Shown piece after piece: positions 34,858 through 44,683 of a DNA stretch of 64,000 bases. The notes below the pieces were generated by a model. That model worked only from the letters and a program-made list of their open reading frames with translations. It was not told where the DNA came from and ran no database searches. Location of the stretch: the NCBI RefSeq assembly GCF_900130015.1, contig NZ_FQXS01000019.1:1-64000 (forward strand), in the 5' to 3' direction. Position numbers and translations under genes: made by a program. Position 1 is the stretch's first letter, and every line of letters starts with the position of its first letter. The DNA comes from Desulfofustis glycolicus DSM 9705 (GTDB lineage Bacteria; Desulfobacterota; Desulfobulbia; Desulfobulbales; Desulfocapsaceae).

Positions 34858-35156
34858 GGAACCTGTAGGTTGCACTGGAACCACATTTCCGCCCGAAGAG
34901 CAAGCTTGGGCGGATAAACCGTTTCTCAGGGCAGTTGGCAGCATATGATGACGGCGGGCGGCCCGGTTTCGGGTCAACTGACAGTTCGCCGGCAGGCAGA
35001 AGAAGACCGGCCTCGACCATCATTGTCGATAGATCGGTCGACACTTCCCGGGAGTGCCCCGGCAGTGAAGTACGGCACGACTGGAGAACAGGGATGAAAG
35101 TCGTGCAGTGACCGGGCTGTGCAGGCGGCTTTCAACAGCAAGAGGGGAGAGCAGAC

Positions 35157-36302
35157 ATGAAAGCGTGTCGCATGATGATGGTCGTCCTGGCATTGAGCTT
35201 GGCCGCGGCCCCGGCTGTAATGGCTGAAACCTTGAAAGTTGGTGCCATCCTGGCGGTTACCGGACCGGCGGCGTTTCTCGGTGGACCGGAATCGCGGACC
35301 ATCGAGATGCTTGCCGACGAGGTCAATCAGGCCGGCGGCATTAACGGCAAGCAGATCGAACTGATCATTAAGGACTCCGGCGGCAGTCCGGAAAAAGCCA
35401 TCTCCTTTGCCAAGCAACTGATTGAGGAGGAGCAGGTCGTCGCGGTAATCGGACCATCCACGTCCGGCGAGTCGATGGCCGTCAAGAAGCTCTTCGAAGA
35501 GAGTCGTACGCCGCTGCTCTCCTGTGCCGCCGCCGAGGTCATCGTCAACCCGGTGGCCGGCTTCGTTTTCAAGACCCCGCAGAGTGACTCCTTTGCGGTC
35601 AGGCGGATCTTCATGACCATGCAGGAGATGGGCATCAGCAGGATTGCGGTGCTGGCCGGCAACACCGGTTTTGGCAAAGCGGGCAAGGAGCAGCTGCAGG
35701 CCATCGCCCCGACCATGGGCATCGAGATCGTCGAGGCCGAGGTCTATGACAAGGATGCCAACGACCTGTCCGCCGTAGTTGCCAAGATGAAAGCCAATCC
35801 GGACGTGCAGGCGGTGGTCAACTGGTCGATCGTTCCTGCCCAGGCTATTGTCGCCAAGAATATGCGTCAGGCCGGCTGGGACGTGCCGCTTTTTCAGAGT
35901 CACGGTTTCGGCAATATCAAGTATGTCGAGTCGGCCGGCGTGGCTGCCGAGGGGATCATCTTTCCGGCCGGCCGTTTGCTGGTGGCCGACAAACTTCCCG
36001 CCGATCACCCGCAGAAGCAATTGCTGACCAAGTACAAGGCCGATTACGAAGGGAAATTTCAGGAACAGGCGTCCACCTTCGGCGGTCATGCCTATGATGC
36101 CTTTATCATTCTGATGAAAGCGATCGAAAACGGCGGCACGGATCAGCAGTCGATTCGCGACGAGATCGAAAAGATCCAGGGTCTGCCCGGCACCGCCGGC
36201 ATCTTCAGTTTTTCCGCCACCGATCATAACGGGCTCGATCTCGAATCGTTCGAGATGGTCACCGTCAAGAACGGCGCTTTTGTTCCCTATGAAAAGCAGT
36301 AA
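35157..36302 (+). CDS. livK: Branched-chain (or aryl) amino acid ABC transporter, periplasmic binding protein
   Basis: 381 residues. A signal peptide (about 1-23, ending AAPAVMAET) is followed by the leucine/isoleucine/valine-binding-protein fold, recognisable by LKVGAILAVTGPAAFLGGPE, VAVIGPSTSGESMA and GGHAYDAFIILMKAIE. It belongs to the type I peripheral binding proteins of HAAT transporters. Because the operon is enclosed by two paaK genes and iorAB, the real ligand may be an aromatic amino acid or aryl acid rather than leucine; this is inference. A GAGGGGAGAG ribosome box precedes the ATG. Confidence 0.92.
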   Translation: MKACRMMMVVLALSLAAAPAVMAETLKVGAILAVTGPAAFLGGPESRTIEMLADEVNQAGGINGKQIELIIKDSGGSPEKAISFAKQLIEEEQVVAVIGPSTSGESMAVKKLFEESRTPLLSCAAAEVIVNPVAGFVFKTPQSDSFAVRRIFMTMQEMGISRIAVLAGNTGFGKAGKEQLQAIAPTMGIEIVEAEVYDKDANDLSAVVAKMKANPDVQAVVNWSIVPAQAIVAKNMRQAGWDVPLFQSHGFGNIKYVESAGVAAEGIIFPAGRLLVADKLPADHPQKQLLTKYKADYEGKFQEQASTFGGHAYDAFIILMKAIENGGTDQQSIRDEIEKIQGLPGTAGIFSFSATDHNGLDLESFEMVTVKNGAFVPYEKQ

Positions 36303-36354
36303 GCATCGCTGCCGGGCAGGAGAGCTGTCGACCGGACTCCGCCGGATATCTTGG

Positions 36355-36371
36355 GCCCCGGCGGTCGGGGC
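36355..36371 (+). terminator. Possible attenuator hairpin between livK and livH
   Basis: GCCCCG and CGGGGC pair around GCGGT with no T-tract. Such intercistronic hairpins commonly protect the binding-protein mRNA and lower permease expression. Weak evidence from structure alone. Confidence 0.4.
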
Positions 36372-36408
36372 TCGCGATGCCCGGCGTTTTCAGGCGCAGG
36401 CGTGACCG

Positions 36409-37299
36409 ATGACCCTGGAACTCTTTATTCAATATTTTTTTGCCGGGATTACCTACGGCTCGATCTATGCGATCGTCGCCATCGGTTTCAATATCATCTA
36501 TAACACCACCGGCATCATCAATTTTGCCCAGGGCGAGTTCGTCATGCTCGGCGGCATGATCTCCATCTCGCTTTTGCCGATCATGCCGCTGCCGCTGGCC
36601 ATTGCTGCGGCGGTGGCCCTGACCATGCTCTACGGGGCGCTGCTGGAGATCTGTTTTATCCGCTGGTTGGACAATCCCGGGGTGTTGCGCATGGTCATCA
36701 TCACCATCGGCCTGTCCATTTTGACCCGTGAGGCGGCCCTGCATGTTTGGGACGAGTCGATCCGTTCGCTGCCGTATTTTGTCGGCAACGAGATCAGCAC
36801 CGTCAACGTGCTTGGTGCCCGCGTGTCACCCCAGGTGTTCTGGGTAATCGGCGCCTGTGGTCTGATGGTGGCGTTTCTCAGTATTTTTTTCCAGGGCACG
36901 TCGGTGGGTCGGCAGATGCGGGCTTGCGCCGCCAATCGCAAGGCGGCCGTACTCTGCGGCATCAATACCCGCGACATGGTGACCTTCTCGTTTGTCCTCA
37001 GCGCCGGTATCGGCGCGCTGGCCGGTTGCGTCATGTCGCCGATTACCTCGACTGCCTACGATAACGGTACCGGTCTGGCCATCAAGGGGTTCACCGTGGC
37101 CATCCTTGGCGGACTCGGCAATTCCGCGGCGGCGGTGGCGGCCGGTCTGCTGCTTGGCATCATCGAGGCATTCTCGGTGTCGGTGCTGCCGCTGGCCTTT
37201 CAGGATGCCATCGCCATCGCCATCCTGCTGATCATTCTGTTCGTTCGTCCACACGGCCTGTTCGGTTCCGGGACGGCTGCCGGATTGAAGGAGTTCTAG
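36409..37299 (+). CDS. livH: Branched-chain amino acid ABC transporter permease LivH
   Basis: 296 residues with about eight membrane helices. GSIYAIVAIGFNIIYNTTGI and NFAQGEFVMLGGM are the classic LivH opening, and GALAGCVMSPITSTAYD with AILGGLGNS follow the family. It forms the inner-membrane channel with LivM. It lies 106 nt after livK, separated by a GC hairpin, and is followed 2 nt later by livM. Confidence 0.94.
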   Translation: MTLELFIQYFFAGITYGSIYAIVAIGFNIIYNTTGIINFAQGEFVMLGGMISISLLPIMPLPLAIAAAVALTMLYGALLEICFIRWLDNPGVLRMVIITIGLSILTREAALHVWDESIRSLPYFVGNEISTVNVLGARVSPQVFWVIGACGLMVAFLSIFFQGTSVGRQMRACAANRKAAVLCGINTRDMVTFSFVLSAGIGALAGCVMSPITSTAYDNGTGLAIKGFTVAILGGLGNSAAAVAAGLLLGIIEAFSVSVLPLAFQDAIAIAILLIILFVRPHGLFGSGTAAGLKEF

Positions 37300-37301
37300 C
37301 G

Positions 37302-38387
37302 ATGCGGCGCCTTCTTTTCCTACTGCCGCTGGTGATCCTGGTGGTCGGCGTTCAGGTGTTGACCGACTGGACGGACACCAGGTATTACCTGACCCAGTTG
37401 ACCATGGCGGCCTACTATTCGCTGCTGATCATCGGACTTTGCGCGTTGATGGGCTATACCGGTCAGATCTCGCTGGGCCACGCCGGTTTTTTCGCCATCG
37501 GCGGCTATCTCTCCGCGGCGCTGACTACCAGGAATCTGGCGTTCTTTCAGGACCAGGCCTTCTTTCGACTGCTTGAAGGGGCCGGTATCCTGGCTACCGG
37601 TCAGGATATCTATGGAGCCGAACTGGTGGTAGTCGCCCCTTGGGCGGCCTGTCTGGTCGCGATTATCGCAGCGGCCCTGATCGCTTGGCTGCTTGGCATC
37701 CCGGTGCTCAAGCTGAAAGGACACTACCTGGCCATGGCGACGCTTGGTTTCGGCATCATTATCTACCGCATTGCCCTGGCCAGCGAATATTTCGGCGAGG
37801 CCGACGGCATCTCCGAGGTGCCGCCCTTCCTGTTGCCGTTCGGCCTGGAGGTCAGCGGCAGCTTCGCTGTCCGGGAAGCAAATTACTATATCGCCTGGGG
37901 CCTGCTGATCATGGGTCTGATCCTGCTCAGGAATCTGATCGACAGCCGGGTTGGCCGGGCACTCCGTTCCATTCACGGCTCCGAGGATGCCGCCGGGGCG
38001 ATGGGCGTCGACACGGCCCGCTGCAAACTGCAGGTCTTTGTCCTGTCCGCCGTTTTCGCCGCCGTTGCCGGGGTCTTTCTGACCCATTACAACGGCGGTA
38101 TCGGGCCGTCGGAGGCCGGGGTGATGAAATCGGTGCGCTATGTGGCGATCGTCGCGGTCGGCGGCATGGCCCACCTCTGGGGTGCGCTGGTCATGGGGGT
38201 GGTACTCAACTTCCTGTCGCTGCGCGGTGTTTTCGGCAGCTATGACGATGCCGTCTTCGGCCTGATTCTGATCGGCATCATGTTGTTTGCCCCGAACGGT
38301 GTCCTGAGCCTGCTGAATTTCAGCGGTGTGCTCGATTTCTTCCGCCGCCGCCGGCGCCGGGTAAAAGAGCCGGGAGGGCTGCGCTGA
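37302..38387 (+). CDS. livM: Branched-chain amino acid ABC transporter permease LivM
   Basis: 361 residues, about ten membrane helices. GYTGQISLGHAGFFAIGGYL and LKGHYLAMATLGFG are diagnostic; the EAA-like loop is GRALRSIHGSEDAAGAMGVD. An extended basic C-terminal tail (RRRRRRVKEPGG) faces the cytoplasm. The stop overlaps the livG start by one base, so translation is coupled. It pairs with LivH to form the translocation path. Confidence 0.94.
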   Translation: MRRLLFLLPLVILVVGVQVLTDWTDTRYYLTQLTMAAYYSLLIIGLCALMGYTGQISLGHAGFFAIGGYLSAALTTRNLAFFQDQAFFRLLEGAGILATGQDIYGAELVVVAPWAACLVAIIAAALIAWLLGIPVLKLKGHYLAMATLGFGIIIYRIALASEYFGEADGISEVPPFLLPFGLEVSGSFAVREANYYIAWGLLIMGLILLRNLIDSRVGRALRSIHGSEDAAGAMGVDTARCKLQVFVLSAVFAAVAGVFLTHYNGGIGPSEAGVMKSVRYVAIVAVGGMAHLWGALVMGVVLNFLSLRGVFGSYDDAVFGLILIGIMLFAPNGVLSLLNFSGVLDFFRRRRRRVKEPGGLR

Positions 38388-39142
38388 TGGCCTTGCTGGC
38401 AGTCTCGAACCTGGGCAAACAATTTGGTGGCCTGCAGGCGGTTAGCGAGGTCTCCTTTTCGGTTGAGCGCGGGATGATCAAGGCGGTGATCGGGCCCAAC
38501 GGGGCCGGCAAGACGACCCTGTTCAACCTGATCACCGGTTCGCTGACGCCCTCGTCGGGATCGGTGCTGCTTGACGGCCGCGATATTACCGGCCACAGAC
38601 CCCACCAGATCGCCTCGTTCGGAATTGCCCGGACCTTTCAGAACATCAAGCTGTTTCCCGGCATGACGGTGCTGGAGAACGTGATGATCGGCAGGCATAT
38701 CAGGAGCAGCGGCGGTTTCATTGCCTCGATGCTCCATTTGCCCTGGGTGTTGGCCGAAGAGCAGCGGATCCGGCAGGCGGCGCTGGAGCGTCTGGAGATG
38801 CTCGGGATCGCCGAGTTGGCCGAACTCGAGGCCACCAGCCTGGCCTTCGGCCAGCAACGGGCCGTCGAACTGGCCCGAGCGCTGGCCATGGAGCCGGACC
38901 TGCTGTTGCTCGACGAACCGGCTGCCGGTCTCAATATCTACGAGACGGCCGAGGTCGGCCGGCTGATCAGTTCGATCCGACAGCTCGGCATCACCGTGCT
39001 GCTCGTCGAGCATGACATGTCGCTGGTGATGGATATTTCCGATGAGATAGTCGTGCTCAGTTTCGGTCGAAAGATTGCCGAAGATGTACCGGAAGCGATT
39101 CAGAGCAACGAAGAAGTGATCAAGGTGTATCTCGGGGAGTAG
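38387..39142 (+). CDS. livG: Branched-chain amino acid ABC transporter ATPase LivG
   Basis: 251 residues. Walker A is GPNGAGKTT, and ARTFQNIKLFPGMTVLENVM is the Q-loop region. The signature is SLAFGQQRAVELARAL (the degenerate AFGQQR form usual for LivG) and Walker B is LLLLDEPAAGLN. It forms the ATPase pair with LivF on the cytoplasmic face. One-base overlap with livM, 10 nt before livF. Confidence 0.95.
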   Translation: MALLAVSNLGKQFGGLQAVSEVSFSVERGMIKAVIGPNGAGKTTLFNLITGSLTPSSGSVLLDGRDITGHRPHQIASFGIARTFQNIKLFPGMTVLENVMIGRHIRSSGGFIASMLHLPWVLAEEQRIRQAALERLEMLGIAELAELEATSLAFGQQRAVELARALAMEPDLLLLDEPAAGLNIYETAEVGRLISSIRQLGITVLLVEHDMSLVMDISDEIVVLSFGRKIAEDVPEAIQSNEEVIKVYLGE

Positions 39143-39152
39143 CGGACGGGTC

Positions 39153-39875
39153 ATGTTGAAAATCAAGAATCTCTCCTCCGGTTATGGCAAGCTCAAGGTC
39201 CTCAAACAGGTCTCCATGCATGTCAAGGCCGGCGAGATCGTTGCCATCATCGGTGCCAACGGGGCCGGTAAGACGACCCTGCTGACCACGATTGCCGGGT
39301 TGCTCAGGGCGACGTCGGGCGAGATCGAGTTTCGTGACCGGCCGATCACCACCCTGGCCGCACAGAAGCTCCCGGCGCTCGGTTGCGTGATGGTGCCGGA
39401 AGGTCGGCAGGTGTTTGCGCCGCTGTCGGTCGAAGAAAACCTGATTCTCGGCGGTCACGTGTTGCGGCGGCAGGGAAGACAGCTGCTCGCCGAGCAGTTG
39501 GCCCACCAGTATGAGTTATTCCCGATCCTGCACCAGCGGCGGCAGCAGCTGGCCGGGACGTTGTCCGGCGGCGAGCAGCAGATGCTGGCCATGGCGCGAG
39601 CCCTGATGTCGAAACCGTCGCTGATTATGATGGACGAGCCGTCCACCGGCCTCGCTCCACTGATCGTGCAGGAGATTTTTCGGGTTATCGGCCGGCTGCG
39701 TGAAGAAGGTAATACGGTATTGCTCGTCGAACAGAACGCCAAGGCGGCGCTGACTATTGCCGATCGCGGTTATGTCCTGGAGACCGGCAAGGTGATTCTG
39801 CAGGGGTCGGCCGAGGATTTGCTTGCCAATCGTGACGTGCAACGAGCCTACCTGGGGCGGGAACGGATTCACTAA
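39153..39875 (+). CDS. livF: Branched-chain amino acid ABC transporter ATPase LivF
   Basis: 240 residues. Walker A is GANGAGKTT, the signature [17 protein letters not shown], and Walker [32 protein letters not shown] is the normal C-terminus. It completes the livKHMGF set in the standard order. The second paaK gene begins 49 nt later, so the ligase is probably part of the same transcript. Confidence 0.95.
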   Translation: MLKIKNLSSGYGKLKVLKQVSMHVKAGEIVAIIGANGAGKTTLLTTIAGLLRATSGEIEFRDRPITTLAAQKLPALGCVMVPEGRQVFAPLSVEENLILGGHVLRRQGRQLLAEQLAHQYELFPILHQRRQQLAGTLSGGEQQMLAMARALMSKPSLIMMDEPSTGLAPLIVQEIFRVIGRLREEGNTVLLVEQNAKAALTIADRGYVLETGKVILQGSAEDLLANRDVQRAYLGRERIH

Positions 39876-39924
39876 CCGCCGGCGCCGTGCCGGCTTGCAG
39901 GTTGATACGAAGAGATGGAGTGAG

Positions 39925-41226
39925 ATGATGTTCTGGGAAGAGGAGAGGGAGTGCATCGCGCGGGACGAACTGGAGCAATTGCAGTTGGAGCGGCTCCAGG
40001 CGACACTGTATCGGGTTGGTACCCATGTGCCGTTTTACCGCAACAAGTTCTTCGACATGAAGCTCGATTACGAGTCCTTCGGTTCGCTCGACGATCTGCG
40101 CCGGCTGCCGTTTACCACCAAACAGGATCTGCGGGACAATTATCCCTACGGCCTGTTTGCCGTGCCGTTGCGCGATGTAGTCCGCATCCACTCCTCGTCC
40201 GGGACCACCGGCATGGCCACCGTGGTCGGCTATAGCAGTAACGACATCCGCACCTGGTCGAACCTGGTGGCCCGCATCCTCACCGCGGCCGGGGTGACAA
40301 AGGATGATGTCATCCAGATCGCCTTCGGCTACGGCCTGTTTACCGGTGGCTTCGGCCTCCATTACGGGGCGGAGCGGCTCGGCGCCTCGGTTATTCCAAT
40401 CTCCTCCGGCAATACCCGCCGGCAGATCCAAATCATGCAGGACTTCAAGACCACGGCGCTGGTCTGCACACCGTCCTACGCATTGAAGATGGCCGATGTG
40501 ATGATGGATATGGGCATCAACCCAAGTGGGTTGTCCCTGAAATACGGATTGTTCGGCGCCGAACCCTGGTCCGAGCGAATGCGCCGTCAAATCAATGAGC
40601 GCCTCGGCATCATCGCCACCGACAACTACGGACTCTCAGAAGTGATGGGTCCCGGTGTTGCCGGGGAATGTTTAGAGTGCAACGGATTGCACGTCAACGA
40701 GGACCATTTCCTGATCGAGATCCTCGATCCGGAAACGCTGGAGCCGGTTGCGCCGGGTGAAATCGGCGAGCTGGTCATCACCACACTGACCAAAGAGGCC
40801 TTCCCGGTGATCCGCTATCGGACCCGCGACCTGACCCGGCTGCTGCTCGAGCCGTGCCCTTGTGGCCGCACCTTGCAGCGGATTCAACGAATCACCGGCC
40901 GGACTGACGATATGTTGATCATCAAAGGGGTCAACGTCTTTCCGACGCAGATCGAGGCCATCCTGTTCGATATCGAAGGGACGCAACCCCATTACAATCT
41001 GGTCATCGAGCGACAGCAGAACGAGGACCGAATGACCGTTCTCGTCGAAGTCGTCGAATCTATGTTTTTCCACGAGATGAAAAAGCAGCGGCAGGTTATC
41101 GAGCAGATCAAGAAACGGTTGGCCACGGAACTCGGGGTCAGCGTCGAGGTCAAGCTGGTCGAGGAGCGGAGTCTGGAACGCTTTAACGGCAAGGGCAACC
41201 GGATCATCGACAAACGTGAACTCTAG
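39925..41226 (+). CDS. paaK: Phenylacetate-CoA ligase, second copy
   Basis: 433 residues from ATG 39925 (ATG 39928 also possible; GGAG lies upstream). It carries [48 protein letters not shown] and [18 protein letters not shown], so it is a full-length PaaK. It is only moderately similar to the first copy, for example a Met replacing Lys in the SSGTTGxxT loop and a different C-terminal region, suggesting a different aryl acid. It directly follows the transporter operon, consistent with uptake and activation of one substrate. Confidence 0.93.
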   Translation: MMFWEEERECIARDELEQLQLERLQATLYRVGTHVPFYRNKFFDMKLDYESFGSLDDLRRLPFTTKQDLRDNYPYGLFAVPLRDVVRIHSSSGTTGMATVVGYSSNDIRTWSNLVARILTAAGVTKDDVIQIAFGYGLFTGGFGLHYGAERLGASVIPISSGNTRRQIQIMQDFKTTALVCTPSYALKMADVMMDMGINPSGLSLKYGLFGAEPWSERMRRQINERLGIIATDNYGLSEVMGPGVAGECLECNGLHVNEDHFLIEILDPETLEPVAPGEIGELVITTLTKEAFPVIRYRTRDLTRLLLEPCPCGRTLQRIQRITGRTDDMLIIKGVNVFPTQIEAILFDIEGTQPHYNLVIERQQNEDRMTVLVEVVESMFFHEMKKQRQVIEQIKKRLATELGVSVEVKLVEERSLERFNGKGNRIIDKREL

Positions 41227-41238
41227 GAGCGCCCGACC

Positions 41239-41982
41239 ATGACCACGAAAGCCTGGCAGCGAGCCCATGACCGGGCGGCAGATGCACTGAGGCCGCTTCG
41301 CGTCGAGCCGGACATCCAGCCGCAGGCCTATGCCTCGCTGCTGATCAGCACCGGCGCCACCCAGGTGGTTTGCGCCGTCAGCCTGGAAGAGGCAGTGCCG
41401 CCGTTTCTGGAAAACAGTGGTCAGGGCTGGATTACTGCGGAGTATGCGATGTTGCCGGGCGCCACCTCGTCGCGCAATCGTCGGGAAACGGCCGCGCGGT
41501 CCGGACGCAGCATGGAGATTCAGCGGCTGATCGGTCGCAGTCTGCGACAGATGGTTGATCTTACCCGGCTCTGCCCGTATACGCTGCGGGTCGATTGCGA
41601 TGTCCTCAACGCCGACGGCGGGACGCGGACGGCCGCGATTACCGGAGCGGCACTGGCGGTGCGGGCGGCCATCGCCAGGATGGTGCGCGAGCACCGTTTG
41701 CCCTGTCTGCCGCTGTTGCGGCCGGTGGCGGCGGTTTCGGTCGGGCTTGTCGACGGTGAAGTGCTGCTCGATCTCGATTATCGGGAAGACGCCCGAGCCG
41801 AGGCCGACGGTAACTTCGTGATGGCCGGCGGTGACTGGGTCGAGATCCAGGTGTCCGCCGAAGGGCGGCCGCTCACCGATGGGGAGTTCGCCCTGATGAA
41901 AAACTCCGCCCGGGCCGGCATCGAAACGCTGCAGTCCCTGTGGCAACGGCAGGATCTCGATCATCCGGCGGCACGCGCGTGA
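41239..41982 (+). CDS. rph: Ribonuclease PH-like 3'-5' exoribonuclease
   Basis: 247 residues. ISTGATQVVCAVSLEEAVPPF, TAEYAMLPGATSSRN and GRSLRQMVDLTRL contain the phosphate and RNA-contacting residues of RNase PH; VDCDVLNADGGTRTAAITGA and DLDYREDARAEADGNFVM follow. It trims tRNA 3' ends with phosphate. The N-terminus reads MTTKAWQRAHDRAADALRPL rather than the usual R-x-D-GRxxDxLRP, so the first strand is slightly altered, but the active-site residues appear present. It lies 12 nt after paaK. Confidence 0.9.
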   Translation: MTTKAWQRAHDRAADALRPLRVEPDIQPQAYASLLISTGATQVVCAVSLEEAVPPFLENSGQGWITAEYAMLPGATSSRNRRETAARSGRSMEIQRLIGRSLRQMVDLTRLCPYTLRVDCDVLNADGGTRTAAITGAALAVRAAIARMVREHRLPCLPLLRPVAAVSVGLVDGEVLLDLDYREDARAEADGNFVMAGGDWVEIQVSAEGRPLTDGEFALMKNSARAGIETLQSLWQRQDLDHPAARA

Positions 41983-41989
41983 GGACAAT

Positions 41990-42586
41990 ATGAAACGAGC
42001 CCGATGTGAAATTACCGACCGGACGGCGATGGATGCCATCCTGCAGCGCACCACTATCGGCCGGCTGGCCACTCTCGGTAACGACGGTTACCCCTACATC
42101 ACCCCGGTCAACTACGTCTATCTCGACGGCTCGATCTATTTTCATTGTGCCCGGGCCGGCGAGAAACTCGACAATATCAGGCGCGATCCGCGGGTCTGCT
42201 TTACCGTCGATATTCCGCTTGCCTATCTCGATCTCGGCTATTATGGTGATCTTCCCGAACCGTGCCTGGTCCATCAGTTCTACCATTGTGTTATCATCCG
42301 GGGGCGGGCCGAGGTCGTCGAGCGGATCGATGAGAAAGTGCGCGCCTTGAACGGCCTGGTTACCGCTCATGAGAAGCCTGCCACCGAGTTTCCCCCGATC
42401 ACCGCCGAAACACCGGCGGTGGCATTGTGTCTGGTGGTTGCGGTACGCATCGAATCGATCACCGGCAAGAGTGATCTGGCTCAGAAAAAGGATCGGCAGA
42501 CCAAACAGCGGCTTGCCTCCTACCTGCATCGGCGCAATCTACAGGGCGATGAGGAGGCGGCGCGGCTGCTGCGAGAAAGCGAATAA
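41990..42586 (+). CDS. Pyridoxamine 5'-phosphate oxidase-fold flavin protein (NimA-like)
   Basis: 198 residues. TTIGRLATLGNDGYPYITPV and YFHCARAGEKLDNIRRDPRVCFTV match the FMN-binding split-barrel family that includes nitroimidazole-resistance proteins. It probably binds FMN or haem and acts as a small reductase; the substrate cannot be inferred. The C-terminal 40 residues are charged and helical (KKDRQTKQRLASYLHRRN). It starts 8 nt after rph and precedes glyA in the same direction. Confidence 0.82.
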   Translation: MKRARCEITDRTAMDAILQRTTIGRLATLGNDGYPYITPVNYVYLDGSIYFHCARAGEKLDNIRRDPRVCFTVDIPLAYLDLGYYGDLPEPCLVHQFYHCVIIRGRAEVVERIDEKVRALNGLVTAHEKPATEFPPITAETPAVALCLVVAVRIESITGKSDLAQKKDRQTKQRLASYLHRRNLQGDEEAARLLRESE

Positions 42587-42625
42587 ACGCGAAGCGGAGC
42601 ACGCGACTTTTTTGACGAGGAACCG

Positions 42626-43879
42626 ATGGCAGGAACTATGGACGACATCAGACAGACCGATCCGGATATCTATGATTTGATTAAGCAGGAGGAGCGGCGG
42701 CAGTTCGACAAGATCCGCCTGATCGCCTCGGAAAATTACGTTTCCTCAGCGGTGCTGCAGGCGACCGGCTCGGTGTTGACCAACAAGTATTCGGAAGGCT
42801 ATCCCGGCCGGCGCTACTACGAGGGACAGCAAATCATCGACCAGGTGGAGCGCCTCGCCATCGAGCGGGCCATTGACCTGTTCGACGCCGAGCATGTGAA
42901 CGTGCAGCCGTATTCAGGATCGCCGGCCAATCTAGCCGTCTATCTCGCCTTTCTTAAACCCGGCGATACCATTCTCGGCATGGCTCTGCCGCACGGCGGC
43001 CACCTGACCCATGGCGCCGCGGTGAGTATTTCCGGCAGATATTTCCAGGCTGAACATTACACGCTGAGCCGGGAAACCGGTCTGATCGATTATCAACAGA
43101 TCCTGGAAAAGGCCCGGCAGTGCCGGCCGAAAATCATCATTGCCGGTCATTCCGCCTATCCGCGGATCCTCGATTTTGAAAAGTTTCGGGAAATTGCCGA
43201 CGAAGTCGGAGCCCTGCTGCTTGTCGATATGGCCCATTTCGCCGGGCTGGTCGCCGGTGGCGCGCATCCGTCGCCGGTGCCGTGGGCCGATGTGGTGACC
43301 ACCACCACCCATAAGTCGCTGCGGGGACCGCGCGGTGCGATCATCATGTGCAAGCGGGAATACGGGGCGGCCATCGACAAGGCGGTCTTCCCCGGCATAC
43401 AAGGCGGGCCGCACAACAACACCACCGCAGCCATGGCGGTGGCCTTCAGGGAAGCGGCGACACCCGAGTTTGCCGACTATGCCGGGCAGATCGTGAAAAA
43501 CGCCCGGGCCCTGGCCGAAACGCTGTGCAAACGGGGTTTTGATCTGATTACCGGCGGCACCGACAACCACCTGTTGCTCGTCGATCTGACCAACAAGAAG
43601 GTTACCGGCAAGCAAGCAGCCAGGGCCCTCGATATGGCAGGACTGGTGGTCAACTACAACGCGGTGCCGTTCGATAAACGAAAACCGGGCAATCCAAGCG
43701 GAATTCGGATCGGAACATCGGCGGTAACGACGAGGGGATTCAAGGAAGCGGAGATGTTCCAGGTCGGCGAATGGATTAACGCGGTGGTCTCTGAGCCGGA
43801 AAACGAGCGGCTTATCACCGAGATCGGCGCCGATGTCGCCGCTTTCTGCAAGGCCTTCCCGCCGCCGGGCATTGCTTGA
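42626..43879 (+). CDS. glyA: Serine hydroxymethyltransferase
   Basis: 417 residues, start supported by GACGAGGAACC. LIASENYVSSAVLQATGSVL, NKYSEGYPGRRYYEG and TTTTHKSLRGPRGAI (PLP-binding Lys) are diagnostic, and the length is standard. It interconverts serine and glycine with tetrahydrofolate. Upstream I see no glycine riboswitch; the gap to the PPOX gene is only 39 nt, so it is probably read from the same operon. Confidence 0.96.
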   Translation: MAGTMDDIRQTDPDIYDLIKQEERRQFDKIRLIASENYVSSAVLQATGSVLTNKYSEGYPGRRYYEGQQIIDQVERLAIERAIDLFDAEHVNVQPYSGSPANLAVYLAFLKPGDTILGMALPHGGHLTHGAAVSISGRYFQAEHYTLSRETGLIDYQQILEKARQCRPKIIIAGHSAYPRILDFEKFREIADEVGALLLVDMAHFAGLVAGGAHPSPVPWADVVTTTTHKSLRGPRGAIIMCKREYGAAIDKAVFPGIQGGPHNNTTAAMAVAFREAATPEFADYAGQIVKNARALAETLCKRGFDLITGGTDNHLLLVDLTNKKVTGKQAARALDMAGLVVNYNAVPFDKRKPGNPSGIRIGTSAVTTRGFKEAEMFQVGEWINAVVSEPENERLITEIGADVAAFCKAFPPPGIA

Positions 43880-43928
43880 AGGGATACGTGCCCGAGAGCC
43901 ATGCTCGTACCGTTTGATCCGTGGAATG

Positions 43929-44147
43929 CTAGTCGCCCTGGGTTTCCTTGAGACGTTTGATCAACACGAAGGCCAGCGCTGCTCGTTCATTGCGCGTCAA
44001 TTCGGCCTCCGCTTGGTGAAGGTGGGCCTGGATTTTCGGTGCGGAGACCGCATCACTCTCACTGAGGTGCTGGGCCTCGGCCATCTGCGATTCGTTGATG
44101 CAGTGCACGGATTTACCGCCGAGCAGCGGTATCGGCTCAGGCGCCAC
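43929..44147 (-). CDS. Small hypothetical protein coupled to the A-type Fe-S protein
   Basis: 72 residues from GTG 44147, which lies 10 nt inside the end of the IscA-like gene and has GAGGGGG upstream; the open frame extends to 44183. The C-terminal helix (HQAEAELTRNERAALAFVLIKRLKETQG) looks like real protein. One Cys (VHCINES) is present. No family is recognised. Coupling to an iron-sulfur carrier suggests a related role, but nothing else supports that. Confidence 0.45.
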   Translation of the reverse strand: MAPEPIPLLGGKSVHCINESQMAEAQHLSESDAVSAPKIQAHLHQAEAELTRNERAALAFVLIKRLKETQGD

Positions 44148-44496
44148 AGCCGGCCCCCTCGTCTTTGAAGAGCGGCTGGCCACCAGTTGAAAAGCTGGCG
44201 CCGCAACCGCACGATGACTTGTTGCTGCCGTTATAAAAGCGGAACCCGGCGGTGATCAGATCATCCGAGTAGTCGAGCTGCAGTCCGATCAGGTACGGCA
44301 GGCTGTCGTCGTCGGTGATGACGGTCAACCCTCTGTCGCGTTTGATGATTTTTTCGTGTTCTTGTTTTTTCGCTACAATTTCTGCGTGATAGGTCATGCC
44401 GGCACAGCCGCCGGACTGTACGACGATACGGATCAGACCTTCGCCGCCGCCGCGGTCGAGCAGTTGGGTACGTGCTGCCTCGCTGATAGTAATCAC
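44137..44496 (-). CDS. A-type iron-sulfur cluster carrier (IscA/HesB family)
   Basis: 119 residues. SGGCAGMTYHAEIV and SSCGCGASFST carry the three conserved cysteines (Cys and CxC) that hold a cluster or iron. The start MITISEAARTQLLD is usual for the family. It is about ten residues longer than IscA, with a C-terminal FKDEGAGCGA tail carrying an extra Cys. It acts in Fe-S cluster delivery in the cytoplasm. It overlaps the small gene that follows on the same strand. Confidence 0.9.
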   Translation of the reverse strand: MITISEAARTQLLDRGGGEGLIRIVVQSGGCAGMTYHAEIVAKKQEHEKIIKRDRGLTVITDDDSLPYLIGLQLDYSDDLITAGFRFYNGSNKSSCGCGASFSTGGQPLFKDEGAGCGA

Positions 44497-44683
44497 CGCT
44501 TGACCTCCCGGATTCGGTTAGCTGTTTATCGAGAACTGGATAATAGTAATTCTCACCTTACAAAATAGGAACGATGGCGGAAAAGGCAAAAGCGGAGGCT
44601 GCTTTTGCCTGCTTGTCAAACGGCTTCGTTCCGGTTACATACTGAGTATCCGCAGGTGTTACCGATAGACTGAGGAGGATACG

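Noticed and set aside
42587-42625. Glycine riboswitch before glyA
   Set aside because: The gap is only 39 bases, far too short for the aptamer.
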